Part shown: positions 20,970-30,021 of the stretch, piece by piece | Numbering within the stretch: position 1 is the stretch's first letter | Layout of the letters: the number at the start of each line of letters is the position of its first letter | From: CAYLLT01 sp964384465 | Lineage (GTDB): Bacteria; Planctomycetota; Phycisphaerae; UBA1845; PWPN01 | Reading direction: 5' to 3' | DNA: 64,000 bases | NCBI GenBank assembly: GCA_964384465.1 | Contig: CAYLLT010000015.1 | Coordinates: 7,207-71,206, forward strand | Notes under the pieces: generated by a model | The model's input: the letters and a program-made list of their open reading frames with translations, nothing else | What the model was told of the DNA's origin: nothing | Database searches by the model: none | Made by a program: the position numbers and the translations under genes

Positions 20970-22868
20970 ATGCATTGGCTCGACTGGCTCATCCTGATCG
21001 TCTACGTCGGCATCGTGCTGACCATTGGCCTGGTGGTCAAACGCCGGGCGGCCCGCGGGCTGGAATCCTATTTCCTCGGCGGCCGGCAGCTCCCCTGGTG
21101 GATGATCGCCATGAGCGGCTCCTCCAGCTACTTCGACATCACCGGCACCATGTGGATCGTCTCCATGTTCGTCGCCTACGGCTTCAATGGTTTCTGGATC
21201 CAATGGGTGTGGGGCTTCCTGATCGCCGCGTTCTATCTGGCCTTCATGGGCAAATGGATTCGCCGCAGCGGCGTGATCACCGGGGCTGAGTGGATGGTCT
21301 ATCGCTTCGGCAGCGGCACTGGCGGCGACATGGCCCGATTGGCCTACACCTTATTCGCCGTCCTCACGCTGACCACCTTCATCGGGTATACGGCTGTGGG
21401 CATGGGCAAATTCGGCGCGGAGTTCCTGCCCATCACCCAATGGTTCCCGAACATCAACCCCGCCTACGCCGACAAGATCGCATCCACGTTGATCATCGCC
21501 GTGACCGGCGCCTACGTGGTGATGGGCGGGTTCACCGGCCTGACCATCGTCGAATTCTTTCAGACCCTCGTGCTGACCACCGGTGCGTGCATCATCGCCG
21601 GTCTCGGCTACGCCGCCTTCAACGAGCAGGCCATGTCGCAAGCCCTTCAGACCCTCTCCACCGGGGCGCATCGGCTGGTCCAGGTCGATCCGGCGTCGTG
21701 GTATTCGCTCGTCCCTCCCTGGCGAATCGACAACGGTGCGGACATGTACGCCGTCTTCGGAGCGGTGGTCATCACCTTGCTGATGAAAGGGTTGTTGCTG
21801 GGCGCCAGCGGACCGGAGCAGCTCTACGACTTCCAAAAGTTTCTGGCCACCCGTAACCCGCGCGAGGCCTCGCTCGCCGGCATGTTGTGGGGCGTCTGCC
21901 ATACGGTGCGATTCCCCATGGCCATGGCCTTCACCGTCATCGGCATCATGGCCGTCGCCGGTGAACGATTGACCGACGTGGAGAAGGTCCTGCCCTACGT
22001 CCTGGCCCACAAACTGCCCTATGGCCTGAAAGGCATCGCCCTGGCCGCACTCATCGCCGCCTTCATGGCCACATTCAGCGCCATGGTCAACGGAGCCGCC
22101 TCTTATCTCATCCGCGACATTTATCAACGCTACATCCGCCCCACCGCTCCGCCCCATCACTATGTCCGAGCCAGTTACGTCGCCAGCGTGATGATGATCG
22201 CCATCGGCATCGGCATCTCCTTTTTGAGCGGGTCGATCAACACCCTGATTACCTGGATCCTGGGCTTCCTGGGCTCCGCGGTGTTGGTGCCCAACGTGCT
22301 GCGTTGGTACTGGTGGCGGCTAACCGGTTACGGCTTCGCCGCCGGTATCGGCGCGGGGATGGTGCTCTCGCTGATTCAGACATTCATCAAGCCAATTGCC
22401 GAATTCGTGGCGTGGGAGCTTGCTCATCACCCGGGACTCTCCCCGGTTCGCACGTTCATCGATCCGATTGCGGAAGCCCTTGCGCATCCCATTCCGGTGT
22501 ATTACATCATCCCCGCTCTGGCGCTCACTTCCGCGATCGTGTGCATAGCGGTAAGCTTCCTGACCAGGCCGCCGGACTTGAACACGCTCGCCCACTTTTA
22601 CCGCACCACACAACCGGCCGGCTGGTGGCAACCGGTGATCGAACACGTGCGCAAACAAACCCCCGAATTTCGCAAGGAACCGTTCAGCCCCGATTTCGTC
22701 CACTTGCTCGTCGGGCTGGCCTGGCTCGGCGCCATGTACGTTGGCCCCAGCTACGCCGTCACCCATCAATGGCCGCAAACCGCTGCCTGCGGAGTCATCG
22801 TCGCCATCGGTTCCATCATCCTGGCCACAAGCTGGTACCGCCGTTTGCCTTCAATTGAGGTATTCTGA
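20970..22868 (+). CDS. Sodium:solute symporter (SSS family)
   Basis: 632 aa with about 13-14 hydrophobic helices. SSS-family features include YFLGGRQLPWWMIAMSGSSSYFDITGTMW near the N-terminus and a conserved Ser/Gly-rich sodium-site region later (ALIAAFMATFSAMVNGAASYL). Family members import sugars, amino acids or organic acids with sodium; this one has the long C-terminal helices often seen in planctomycete sugar symporters. The stop overlaps the start of the next gene (TGATG), tying it to the secreted propeller protein. No obvious ribosome site before the chosen ATG. Confidence 0.88.
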   Translation: MHWLDWLILIVYVGIVLTIGLVVKRRAARGLESYFLGGRQLPWWMIAMSGSSSYFDITGTMWIVSMFVAYGFNGFWIQWVWGFLIAAFYLAFMGKWIRRSGVITGAEWMVYRFGSGTGGDMARLAYTLFAVLTLTTFIGYTAVGMGKFGAEFLPITQWFPNINPAYADKIASTLIIAVTGAYVVMGGFTGLTIVEFFQTLVLTTGACIIAGLGYAAFNEQAMSQALQTLSTGAHRLVQVDPASWYSLVPPWRIDNGADMYAVFGAVVITLLMKGLLLGASGPEQLYDFQKFLATRNPREASLAGMLWGVCHTVRFPMAMAFTVIGIMAVAGERLTDVEKVLPYVLAHKLPYGLKGIALAALIAAFMATFSAMVNGAASYLIRDIYQRYIRPTAPPHHYVRASYVASVMMIAIGIGISFLSGSINTLITWILGFLGSAVLVPNVLRWYWWRLTGYGFAAGIGAGMVLSLIQTFIKPIAEFVAWELAHHPGLSPVRTFIDPIAEALAHPIPVYYIIPALALTSAIVCIAVSFLTRPPDLNTLAHFYRTTQPAGWWQPVIEHVRKQTPEFRKEPFSPDFVHLLVGLAWLGAMYVGPSYAVTHQWPQTAACGVIVAIGSIILATSWYRRLPSIEVF

Positions 22869-24268
22869 TGCGAATGCGTACAGTGATTTGTCTGTTGGTC
22901 TTGTCGTTGCCGCTCATGTTGCACGCCGGCTGGGCGCGAGGAGACGCGACCACGCGGCCGTTTTTCCGGGACGCCCCGCCCCGGTTGATCGCCGAGAGCT
23001 ATGAATCGGGATTCAAGCGGGCCCATGACACATACAACGGGATTTCGGCCGCCAGTAACGGCAAAATTTACTACGTCCTGAGTTCCGAGGCGCATGACGT
23101 TGGCGCGCAGATGTACGAATTTGATCCCGCCGGTCGCCGGATCACGCATCTTGGCGATCTGACGGAGGCCTGCGGGGAGAAAGGACTCCAGACAGTTGTT
23201 CAAGGCAAGAGCCACGTGAGCTTTGTGGAATGCAGGGGCAAACTCTATTTCGCCACCCACCTCGGCTTCTACACCACCCTCTCCGGCATGGAGAAGATGG
23301 GCGTCCCGCCGCCGGGTTTCAAGCCGTATCCCGGAGGACATCTGCTCGCGTATGACCTGGCCGGAGGCCGGTTTGAAGATCTGGGCATTGCGCTCCCTCA
23401 CGAAGGCATTCTGGCCATGAACATGGATGCGCAGCGCGGGCGCATCTACGGCCTGACCTGGCCTACGGGCCACTTCTTTCGTTATGACCTGGCTGACAGG
23501 ACGATGAAAGACTTCGGCGCGGTCTGCGCGGAAGGAGAAAACGGCAAGGGCCCCACCTATCGTACCCTCTGCCGCTCCATCGCCGTCGATCCCGATGACG
23601 GATCAGCCTACTTCACCATTTCCACCGGCGACATCGTTCGGTATGGTTACGATCGCGACGCCGTCGAGCCCGTCGTCGGCGACGATCTGCGGAAGGATTA
23701 CTTCGGGCGGTACGATCCCAACTCGCCCGGGCACATGGGTTACAACTGGCGGCAGGTGATCTGGTATGCGCCGCAGAGGCTTTTCTACGGCGTTCACGGA
23801 AACTCCGGTTACCTCTTCCGGTTCGATCCCCGATCGGTTCGCGTGGAGGTGGTCGAGAGAATCACGTCGGAGCCTTCAAAACGGAGCGGCATGTTCGACC
23901 AGTTCAATTACGGCTACCTCGGTTTCACGCTGGGGCCTGATCAGCGCACGCTGTACTACCTCACCGGCGGCCCGGTCTACATCGACGGCAAGCGGCTCGC
24001 CGGAAAGAGGGAGACGGCCAAGGGCGAATCCAGGGGAATTGAAAACCTCCATTTGATCACCTATGACATCCCCACGGCCGAGTACACGGACCACGGCGCC
24101 GTCTTCCTTCAGAACGGCGAGCGGGCGTCAAGCGTCAATTCCATCGCGGTCGGTCAGGATGGCGCGGTGTATGCCCTTTCGAGAATCACCGAGAATGGCA
24201 GAACGGACTTGATCCGCATCGCGCCCGAACTGATCCGCCGCCCGACCGATTCAGCGGTGCGCAAATGA
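22868..24268 (+). CDS. Secreted beta-propeller-like protein of unknown function
   Basis: 466 aa with a Sec signal peptide (cleavage near HAGWARGDA). The rest consists of repeating blades containing Y-x-FDP or YDLA turns (YEFDPAGRR, LAYDLAGGR, YDLADRT, FRFDPRS, LITYDIPTA), typical of WD40/NHL-like propellers. No catalytic motif is recognised. Coupled to the upstream symporter by a TGATG overlap, with GAGGT as ribosome site, so it may bind or process the transported solute. Similar proteins occur near planctomycete sugar-utilisation genes, but the role is unknown. Confidence 0.75.
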   Translation: MRMRTVICLLVLSLPLMLHAGWARGDATTRPFFRDAPPRLIAESYESGFKRAHDTYNGISAASNGKIYYVLSSEAHDVGAQMYEFDPAGRRITHLGDLTEACGEKGLQTVVQGKSHVSFVECRGKLYFATHLGFYTTLSGMEKMGVPPPGFKPYPGGHLLAYDLAGGRFEDLGIALPHEGILAMNMDAQRGRIYGLTWPTGHFFRYDLADRTMKDFGAVCAEGENGKGPTYRTLCRSIAVDPDDGSAYFTISTGDIVRYGYDRDAVEPVVGDDLRKDYFGRYDPNSPGHMGYNWRQVIWYAPQRLFYGVHGNSGYLFRFDPRSVRVEVVERITSEPSKRSGMFDQFNYGYLGFTLGPDQRTLYYLTGGPVYIDGKRLAGKRETAKGESRGIENLHLITYDIPTAEYTDHGAVFLQNGERASSVNSIAVGQDGAVYALSRITENGRTDLIRIAPELIRRPTDSAVRK

Positions 24269-24323
24269 AAATCAGATAAACACTATTATTACCTAATTCA
24301 TTACCCAATTAAGGGGGTATTAC

Positions 24324-25367
24324 CTATTTGCCCTTTTTTCGCCATTGGGCGGTATGGCCGCGACCGAGGCACTGGACTTTCTTGCCTTTCAGACGTTTCA
24401 AGACGTGCCGAATCATATCCAGGCTTACGCCGGGGCATTCCCTTTGTAGGTCGCTCACCGCAAACAAACCGCTTTGCCTTGCAATGGCGCCCTCGACCAG
24501 CGCGGACTTTTCGCCGCGCGGTGATTTCAGTTCCCCGACGCGCTGTTCGAACTCTTTGCAGGCCTGGGCGAGGACGTAGAGCAGGAAATTCAGAGTGGGC
24601 CAGGGGTCGTGTTTGCCCTCGTGCCATCGGGCGGAGCTTTGTTCGAGGACTTCGTAATAACGCTCCTTGTTCTCCTCGATGAGGCGTTCGAGGCTGATGT
24701 AACGCCCCACCTCCAATCCGCAGTGGTAACAGCCGAGCAGGGAGAGCAGCCGGGAGACGCGACCGTTTCCATCCCGAAAGGGGTGGATGCAGAGAAAATC
24801 AAGATTCAGCGCCGCAACCAGCATCAGCGGCGGAACCCATTTTTCCCTCATGCCGCGCCGCCACAGTTCCATCATTTCGGCCATGGCGCCGGGCGCCTGT
24901 TTGGCCGGCACGGTTTTGAAGCGGACGCGGCTCCGGCCGTCGGCATACGTCTGGATGATATCGACATCCTTGTCCTTGTATTTGCCGGCGTCCCAGATTT
25001 CGCCGCGACAGAGCTTGTGTAGCCTCTTGACGGTGGCTTCGTTGATGGGCAACTTCGCGCCTTGCTCGTGGATGAGACGGAGCGCGTCACGGTAGCCGCG
25101 AACCTCTTCCTCGTCGCGGTCGCGCAAGGCCGGCTTGCCGAAGATGAGCGTGCCGATGCGGGACTGATCCACTTCGACGCCTTCGATTCGATTGGAGGAG
25201 ATGGCGCTTTGGAGAATCGCGTGCTCCCGCAGGATCCTCAGTTTTTGAGGCGATTGGCGGGTAAACAGTTCCTGTTTGCCGCGCGATTCGGCGAGGTCTG
25301 CGAGGTACCACATCGTCTGCATGGGCACTGCGGGCGGTTCGGCGGCGAGTTGTCGAAGCGTCATCAT
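24324..25367 (-). CDS. Fic-domain protein (AMPylase) with N-terminal inhibitory motif
   Basis: About 347 aa from the Met-Met at 25367; the open frame extends to 25430 but the family beginning is MMTLRQLAAEPP. It has the Fic active site HPFRDGNGRVSR (His attack, Asp/Asn/Arg for nucleotide). It also has an upstream SSNRIEG that fits the (S/T)xxxE(G/N) inhibitory helix, so a class II, self-inhibited Fic is likely. A winged-helix-like C-terminus follows (RQSGLFAVSDL, IRHVLKRLKGKKVQCLGRG). It would transfer AMP to a protein target. It abuts the remnant of a type III restriction subunit. Confidence 0.9.
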   Translation of the reverse strand: MMTLRQLAAEPPAVPMQTMWYLADLAESRGKQELFTRQSPQKLRILREHAILQSAISSNRIEGVEVDQSRIGTLIFGKPALRDRDEEEVRGYRDALRLIHEQGAKLPINEATVKRLHKLCRGEIWDAGKYKDKDVDIIQTYADGRSRVRFKTVPAKQAPGAMAEMMELWRRGMREKWVPPLMLVAALNLDFLCIHPFRDGNGRVSRLLSLLGCYHCGLEVGRYISLERLIEENKERYYEVLEQSSARWHEGKHDPWPTLNFLLYVLAQACKEFEQRVGELKSPRGEKSALVEGAIARQSGLFAVSDLQRECPGVSLDMIRHVLKRLKGKKVQCLGRGHTAQWRKKGK

Positions 25368-25386
25368 GGTTGGGATTTGTACTCCG

Positions 25387-25499
25387 TTTGACAATGAAGT
25401 CCAGCGTATAAGTAGAAAGATCGCCGTCAACCTTCACGTAGTCAAGCTTGAAGCCCACCGCGAGGTAGTTCTTGGCGAAGGCAGTCACGTTGTCCGGCT
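25387..25499 (-). pseudogene. Relic of a type III restriction endonuclease subunit, C-terminal piece
   Basis: About 37 codons, minus strand: DNVTAFAKNYLAVGFKLDYV then DGDLSTYTLDFIVK. This matches the conserved nuclease-region signature of type III R subunits (AKNYLAVxFKLDYVN-x-DG...YxPDFxVK). The proline of the PD motif is replaced by Leu. It has no start, overlaps the end of the neighbouring DUF4838 gene, and ends near the Fic gene, so it is a leftover from a lost restriction system. Identification is by motif memory only. Confidence 0.6.
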
Positions 25500-27847
25500 C
25501 AGCGCGCGGCGGCGCGCGTCGCCGGCTGCGTGGTCGCGGGGCCGTACCGGTTCTTGAGGAATTCGTAGGCCGGTTCGGCCTGGCTGGCGTCAAGACCGTC
25601 GCGGGCGTTGGCGTGACGATAGGAAACGTGCACCAGGTCCGTCACCGCGCGCAGGCGCTCGGCCATGCGTTCCACTTCCTGGAAATCCTGCCGGGCCAGC
25701 GTCTCGTCGCCGCGGTTGTGGAACGTCACGGTCCGCACGAGGTGGTACAAGAACCCGAACATCGCCTCGCCGTAGGCAAAACGCCGTTCGTCCTCCTGGA
25801 GACGGGCGCTCTCGGTCGGATCCTTGCACTCCATGAGGCCGGCGTCGATGTCCTGGCGGGCGAGCCGCATGGCCTCCATGATCTCCACCACGTCCGGCGC
25901 GTCGTTCAGCGTGGGATGGAACGCCTCGTAGTGGAGATGGTCGAGCGGGAACAGGTCCTTGCTGATCTGGTCGAGTTTGCCCGGAAGGCAGTGGTGGGCG
26001 TCGCCGGTCCAGACGTGGTGCTTGAAAGCCTTGATGTTGGCGGTGGCGTATTCCAGATGCTGGTAGAACCGCCGCGTCCGCTCAGTCGTGGTCGGGTAGT
26101 ACAGGCGGAAATAATCCGCCAGCAGTCCGTCCACGTCGGCGTCGGCGTTCCACAGAAGACGCGACAACAGGTGCTGATTCAGGGTCCAGGTCCCCCACAG
26201 CGACGTCGGCGTGTGCATGTAGTGAAAGTGCCGGACCCCGCTGCGGTAGTACCAGGGGATGTCGGCGGCCATGATGTGCGTGTAGACCACGGGCAGCGTC
26301 TTGATGCTGCTGACGTTGTAGTATTCGCCGATCAACATCCCGCCCTTGTAGAAGCGTCCATCGGACATGGCCCAGTCCTGGTAGCAGCGGAGTGTCTGGC
26401 GGTTGATCTCCGTGCAGGCCGGGTCCGCGAGCGGATGTGCGTAGCAGCGCGAGATGGGGAAGAACGTGACCGGGCAGTTCGCGTAGTCGAAGTCGTCGGG
26501 CAGCGGGCGCGTCGGCGGGTCCAGTGTCTCCATGTACGCCAGCGCGACGAGTTGCACGTCGCGATTCAGGCGTCCCTCGCGGCGGGCCGCCTGGATATCC
26601 TTGCACACCCGATACTGGAGATTGAGCATGCGGTCCGCGAAACCTCCCTGCCGGCCGCACGACTCGCATTCGCACCACGGCCCATGGTCCAGCATCATAA
26701 AGTCGATCATGTCCGCATCGCGATACTTGCCGTCGATAAGGCTGTGGATCAGGTTGCGGGCCAGCTCTTTGCCGGCCTCGGGATTCGACGTGCAGTGGTT
26801 GAAATGAAGTTCCGGGGAGCGGTGCGCGTCGCGCCGGCCCCCGTGCAGCGCGTACCACTCCGGGTGCGCCTCGGCGTAGACCAGCTTCCCGTTGTGGTCG
26901 GCATCGCCCAGGTACTGCGGGCTGACCGGGTAGGGATCCGCCGGCTTGTCCTCGTCGCCGCTGAGAATCGGATGGTTGTAGGGGTATTCGATCTGGGGTC
27001 CGAGGAAGTCTGATTGGATGGCGTGCCCGCCGGCTGACAGCTTCATTCCCAGCTTCTTAAGGAAGGGAATACACTCTTCCGTCGCAATCCAGTAGTTCAT
27101 GCGGTTTCGGACCATCCACAGGAAGAACTCTCGATGACCGCGGTTGGTGCAGGCGAAGAAACCACGCGTGAGGAAACTCGGCTCCTCGATGACATTCAGT
27201 TGGGTCGTTGCCGTCGACGGCATCGACGACCCTTCACGCAGCAGCGGAGCGGGCCGGGGCGGGTAAACCGTCCCCTGCTCGCCGAGTCCGTAGAACCGCA
27301 TTCCCATGCGCTCGAGATAGGCATAGACTCCGTATAGCGTGCCGACGCGCCCGCCGCCCTCGATGATCACGACGGTTCGACCGCTCTCGGCCATCGCGCG
27401 GAGCCGAAATGACTCCGGCGATCGAAGTGTGCCCTCTTTCTCCGAATTCGGGTTGATCTGGCTGATGAGTGGATTCGACCGCCGGCTGCCCAGCAGGAAC
27501 ACGTCGCCTTGCGGGGGCAACCGCTCCTGAGTGAGCAACTGGATGTCCGCTGAGTGGATGCCCGTGCAGATCGCCAGGAAATGCCGCAGCTCCATCGCAG
27601 CGAAAGATTCGGTGCAGGCGGCGTCATCCGCGGGATCGTGATCGCGGAAGTTCACCCGGTCCTCGCCGCCGGCTGCCTCCGGGATCGACGCGAACGGGCC
27701 GGGGTTGACCACGATCGACAGCCGCCTCGCCGCCGCGGATCGCTCTGGCGAAGCGGGGTCAGCCAGGGCGCCCACGGTGACACATGCCAGAACCAGTCCG
27801 GCTGCAACGCAAGCCCCAATTGTGCGTAAAGGGTCGGGCACGTGCAT
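25499..27847 (-). CDS. Secreted DUF4838 protein (glycosidase-like), paralogue 1
   Basis: 782 aa from Met at 27847 (MHVPDPLRTIG), chosen because a Sec signal peptide follows (cleavage near GALADPA); a longer open frame to 28021 lacks it. The DUF4838 signature is IEGGGRVGTLYGVYAYLERMG, with a following TIM-barrel-like region containing FGGGxH-style and CxxC motifs (CESCGRQGG). DUF4838 proteins are related to GH20/GH115-like carbohydrate enzymes. An expanded copy of the small palindrome occurs at 27202-27232, giving the extra residues GSSMPSTATTQ (206-216). Divergent from the mta-like operon, with a 459-bp shared upstream region. Confidence 0.8.
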   Translation of the reverse strand: MHVPDPLRTIGACVAAGLVLACVTVGALADPASPERSAAARRLSIVVNPGPFASIPEAAGGEDRVNFRDHDPADDAACTESFAAMELRHFLAICTGIHSADIQLLTQERLPPQGDVFLLGSRRSNPLISQINPNSEKEGTLRSPESFRLRAMAESGRTVVIIEGGGRVGTLYGVYAYLERMGMRFYGLGEQGTVYPPRPAPLLREGSSMPSTATTQLNVIEEPSFLTRGFFACTNRGHREFFLWMVRNRMNYWIATEECIPFLKKLGMKLSAGGHAIQSDFLGPQIEYPYNHPILSGDEDKPADPYPVSPQYLGDADHNGKLVYAEAHPEWYALHGGRRDAHRSPELHFNHCTSNPEAGKELARNLIHSLIDGKYRDADMIDFMMLDHGPWCECESCGRQGGFADRMLNLQYRVCKDIQAARREGRLNRDVQLVALAYMETLDPPTRPLPDDFDYANCPVTFFPISRCYAHPLADPACTEINRQTLRCYQDWAMSDGRFYKGGMLIGEYYNVSSIKTLPVVYTHIMAADIPWYYRSGVRHFHYMHTPTSLWGTWTLNQHLLSRLLWNADADVDGLLADYFRLYYPTTTERTRRFYQHLEYATANIKAFKHHVWTGDAHHCLPGKLDQISKDLFPLDHLHYEAFHPTLNDAPDVVEIMEAMRLARQDIDAGLMECKDPTESARLQEDERRFAYGEAMFGFLYHLVRTVTFHNRGDETLARQDFQEVERMAERLRAVTDLVHVSYRHANARDGLDASQAEPAYEFLKNRYGPATTQPATRAAAR
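27202..27232. repeat. Expanded in-frame palindrome, GGGTCGTCG ... ACGACCC with nested palindrome
   Basis: On the minus (coding) strand the two halves of the recurrent 16-bp palindrome flank a 15-bp core holding GCCGTCGACGGC. Flanks are AA on both sides, as at most exact copies. It encodes GSS-MPSTA-TTQ instead of the usual GSSTTQ. Confidence 0.75.
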
Positions 27848-28306
27848 CCTCACCGCGTGAGTCTTTCCCGCTCCCACAGAAGATACGGATATCGCTTCGT
27901 CCTGCCCAGAGCATTTCACGCTTAGATGTCCATCAGGATATCGAACGCGGCTTCGAAAAACGATCAGGACGAGCGCTCGTCGGGCCATCGGCTGCATAAA
28001 CCATTGGGCCAAATGACACAAACCATTGCGTCAAAATCCACTACGCGCATTGAGATTGCTGCGTCCAGACCAGCAAACAACAGCTTGGCGAAAACGATCG
28101 GCTGTGTCCGCACCGTAGCGTTCGCTGGCAAGTGACGTGAATGGTCATTCCAACGGGAAGCCGCGCGCACGGTAGCGCCGGGATGGCTGGGTTCTCGTCT
28201 CGGGGTTGTCCCCGCGAACCCGAACCGCGCCGACGGAGTGCCGGTCGAGCCGAGGAAGCGTGATGGAATATCACGAAAAACATCGGGCCGGATGGGAGAG
28301 AAATGT
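27848..28306. other. Divergent intergenic region with 22-bp-spaced direct repeats
   Basis: This 459-bp gap separates a DUF4838 gene from the corrinoid methyltransferase operon. At 27998-28014 and 28020-28037 two copies of AAACCATTGxGxCAAA lie 22 bp apart, start to start, in the same orientation. Such two-turn direct repeats are typical of AraC-type regulator sites, so this is a candidate operator. I looked for a cobalamin riboswitch box and saw none. Confidence 0.45.
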
Positions 28307-29362
28307 ATGACCGGTCAGGAACGCGTCACCGCGCTCATGGAAAACCGGCCGGTCGATCGGCTGTCCTTCATGCCGATCACGATGATGTTCGCCGCCGACC
28401 AGTTGGGCGTGAAATACGGCGAATACGTGCGCGATTACCACGTGCTGGTCGAGGCCCAGTGCCTCACCGCGGAGCGCTTCGATTTCGATCACGTCAGTTG
28501 CGTCTCCGATCCGACCCGCGAGGCGTATGACTGCGGCGCGACCGTGCAATTCTTCGAGGATCAACCTCCCGCCATCGTCGAAACCGACGCTCTGCTCAAG
28601 GATCCTTCCAGGCTCATCTCCCTCAATCAGCCCAATCCCTATCACGGCCGAATGCTCGATCGCGTCAAGGCGGTGGAGCTGTTCAAGCAACGTGTCGGAG
28701 GCGACAGAATCATCGAGGGCTGGATCGAGGGGCCGATGGCCGAGGCATGCGATCTGCGCGGCATCAACGCATACATGCTGGACCTTGTCGATCAGCCTGA
28801 GTTTTGCTGCGATCTTTTCGCCTTCTGCACCGATTTGGGTCTGCGATTCGCCAGGGTCCAGATCGAAGCCGGCGCCGAACTGATCGGGATCGGCGACGCG
28901 GCCGCTTCGCTGGTGGGTCCGTGCCTCTACGAGGAACTGATCTGGCCTTATGAAAAAAAGCTGATCGATGGGATTCACGCAATGGGGGGACGCGTCCGTC
29001 TGCACATCTGCGGAAACGTGACGCAATTGTTGGAGAAGATCGGCAAGCTGGGTTGCGAAATCGTTGATCTGGATTCCATGGTTCCGCTCGATCAGGCCCG
29101 CCGCGCGTTGGGGCCGTCGCAGATTCTCCTGGGCAATCTGGACCCGGTATCCGACCTGCGCAACAAAGGCATCGACCACGTGATCGGAATGCTCGAGGGA
29201 TGTCATCGTCAGGCGGGTCCCCGTTACATCGTCGGAGCGGGGTGCGAGGTGACACGTGATACCCCTCCCGCCCATCTATACGCGATGCGCGATTACGCGC
29301 GTGGACACCGGCCCAATGGAAATCGAGGAGGTTCTTATGTCGGACTTGCAGATGCTTTATGA
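28307..29362 (+). CDS. mtaA: MtaA/MtbA-like corrinoid:coenzyme methyltransferase (UROD superfamily)
   Basis: 351 aa from ATG at 28307, with GGGAGAG upstream; the frame runs 23 codons further 5' without homology. It has the UROD-like TIM barrel and a zinc site: His233 and Cys235 (RLHICGN) and Cys313 (GAGCEVTRDTP), matching the HxC...C ligands of methylcobamide:CoM methyltransferases. In bacteria such enzymes would move methyl from the corrinoid protein to tetrahydrofolate or another thiol or pterin acceptor. It is the first gene of a five-gene run, and its last 26 bp overlap the corrinoid protein gene. The exact acceptor is unknown. Confidence 0.8.
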   Translation: MTGQERVTALMENRPVDRLSFMPITMMFAADQLGVKYGEYVRDYHVLVEAQCLTAERFDFDHVSCVSDPTREAYDCGATVQFFEDQPPAIVETDALLKDPSRLISLNQPNPYHGRMLDRVKAVELFKQRVGGDRIIEGWIEGPMAEACDLRGINAYMLDLVDQPEFCCDLFAFCTDLGLRFARVQIEAGAELIGIGDAAASLVGPCLYEELIWPYEKKLIDGIHAMGGRVRLHICGNVTQLLEKIGKLGCEIVDLDSMVPLDQARRALGPSQILLGNLDPVSDLRNKGIDHVIGMLEGCHRQAGPRYIVGAGCEVTRDTPPAHLYAMRDYARGHRPNGNRGGSYVGLADAL

Positions 29363-29993
29363 GTCGATCCTGAGCGGCGACATGAAAACGGCGGAGAGTA
29401 TCGCCCGGCAGGCAGTGTCGGAAAACGTCGATCCGCAGGAACTGGTGAGCGGGTACATGATTCCGGCGATGGATGAAATCGGCCGGCGGTTTGAAGCCGA
29501 TCAGGTCTTCGTGCCGGAACTGCTGGTCGCCGCGCGGGCGATGAAGGCGGCCATGAAACACATCGAGCCTCTGCTCAAGAACGTCGAAACACCACCCGCC
29601 AACCGGATCGTGCTCGGCACCGTTCACGGCGACCTGCATGACATCGGCAAGAATCTGGTCGGTGCTCTGCTCACCGGGGGAGGGTTCGAGGTCATTGACC
29701 TGGGCGTCAATGTGGCGCCGGAGAGATTCGTCCAGACGGTGCGGGAATCCGGCGCCGGAATCGTCGGGCTCTCCGCACTGTTGACCACGACGATGCCCGC
29801 GATGAAAACCGCCGTCGAGGCATTCAAGAGCGCCGGACTTCGGGACCACGTCAAAATCATCATCGGCGGCGCGCCCATCACACAGAGTTATGCCGATCAG
29901 ATCGGCGCGGATGGCTACGGCAGGACCGCCGGCACCGCCGTCTCGCTGGCCCGGCAATTCGCGGGATCGTGCGCTGGAAAATTGAATGTATGA
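29337..29993 (+). CDS. mtaC: Corrinoid (B12-binding) methyl-carrier protein, MtaC type
   Basis: 218 aa from ATG at 29337, preceded by GAGGAGG. The N-terminal helical cap domain (about 1-90) is followed by a Rossmann-like B12 domain with the base-off signature DLHDIGKN, whose His101 should ligate cobalt, then GLSALLTTTMPAM and IIGGAPIT. Carries methyl groups between the substrate-specific and the acceptor methyltransferase. It lies between the MtaA-like and MtaB-like genes, the standard arrangement. No reductive activator (RamA type) is present in the window. Confidence 0.9.
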   Translation: MSDLQMLYESILSGDMKTAESIARQAVSENVDPQELVSGYMIPAMDEIGRRFEADQVFVPELLVAARAMKAAMKHIEPLLKNVETPPANRIVLGTVHGDLHDIGKNLVGALLTGGGFEVIDLGVNVAPERFVQTVRESGAGIVGLSALLTTTMPAMKTAVEAFKSAGLRDHVKIIIGGAPITQSYADQIGADGYGRTAGTAVSLARQFAGSCAGKLNV

Positions 29994-30021
29994 AAATCGA
30001 TCGTCAGGAAGGAAATCCCTC

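Noticed and set aside
25472..27013. A 513-codon plus-strand open frame
   Set aside because: Shadow of the minus-strand DUF4838 gene; Val/Arg/His-rich composition and no recognisable motif.
27848..28306. Possible cobalamin riboswitch upstream of the corrinoid methyltransferase operon
   Set aside because: I could not find a B12-box-like or conserved core sequence; a covariance-model search would be decisive.
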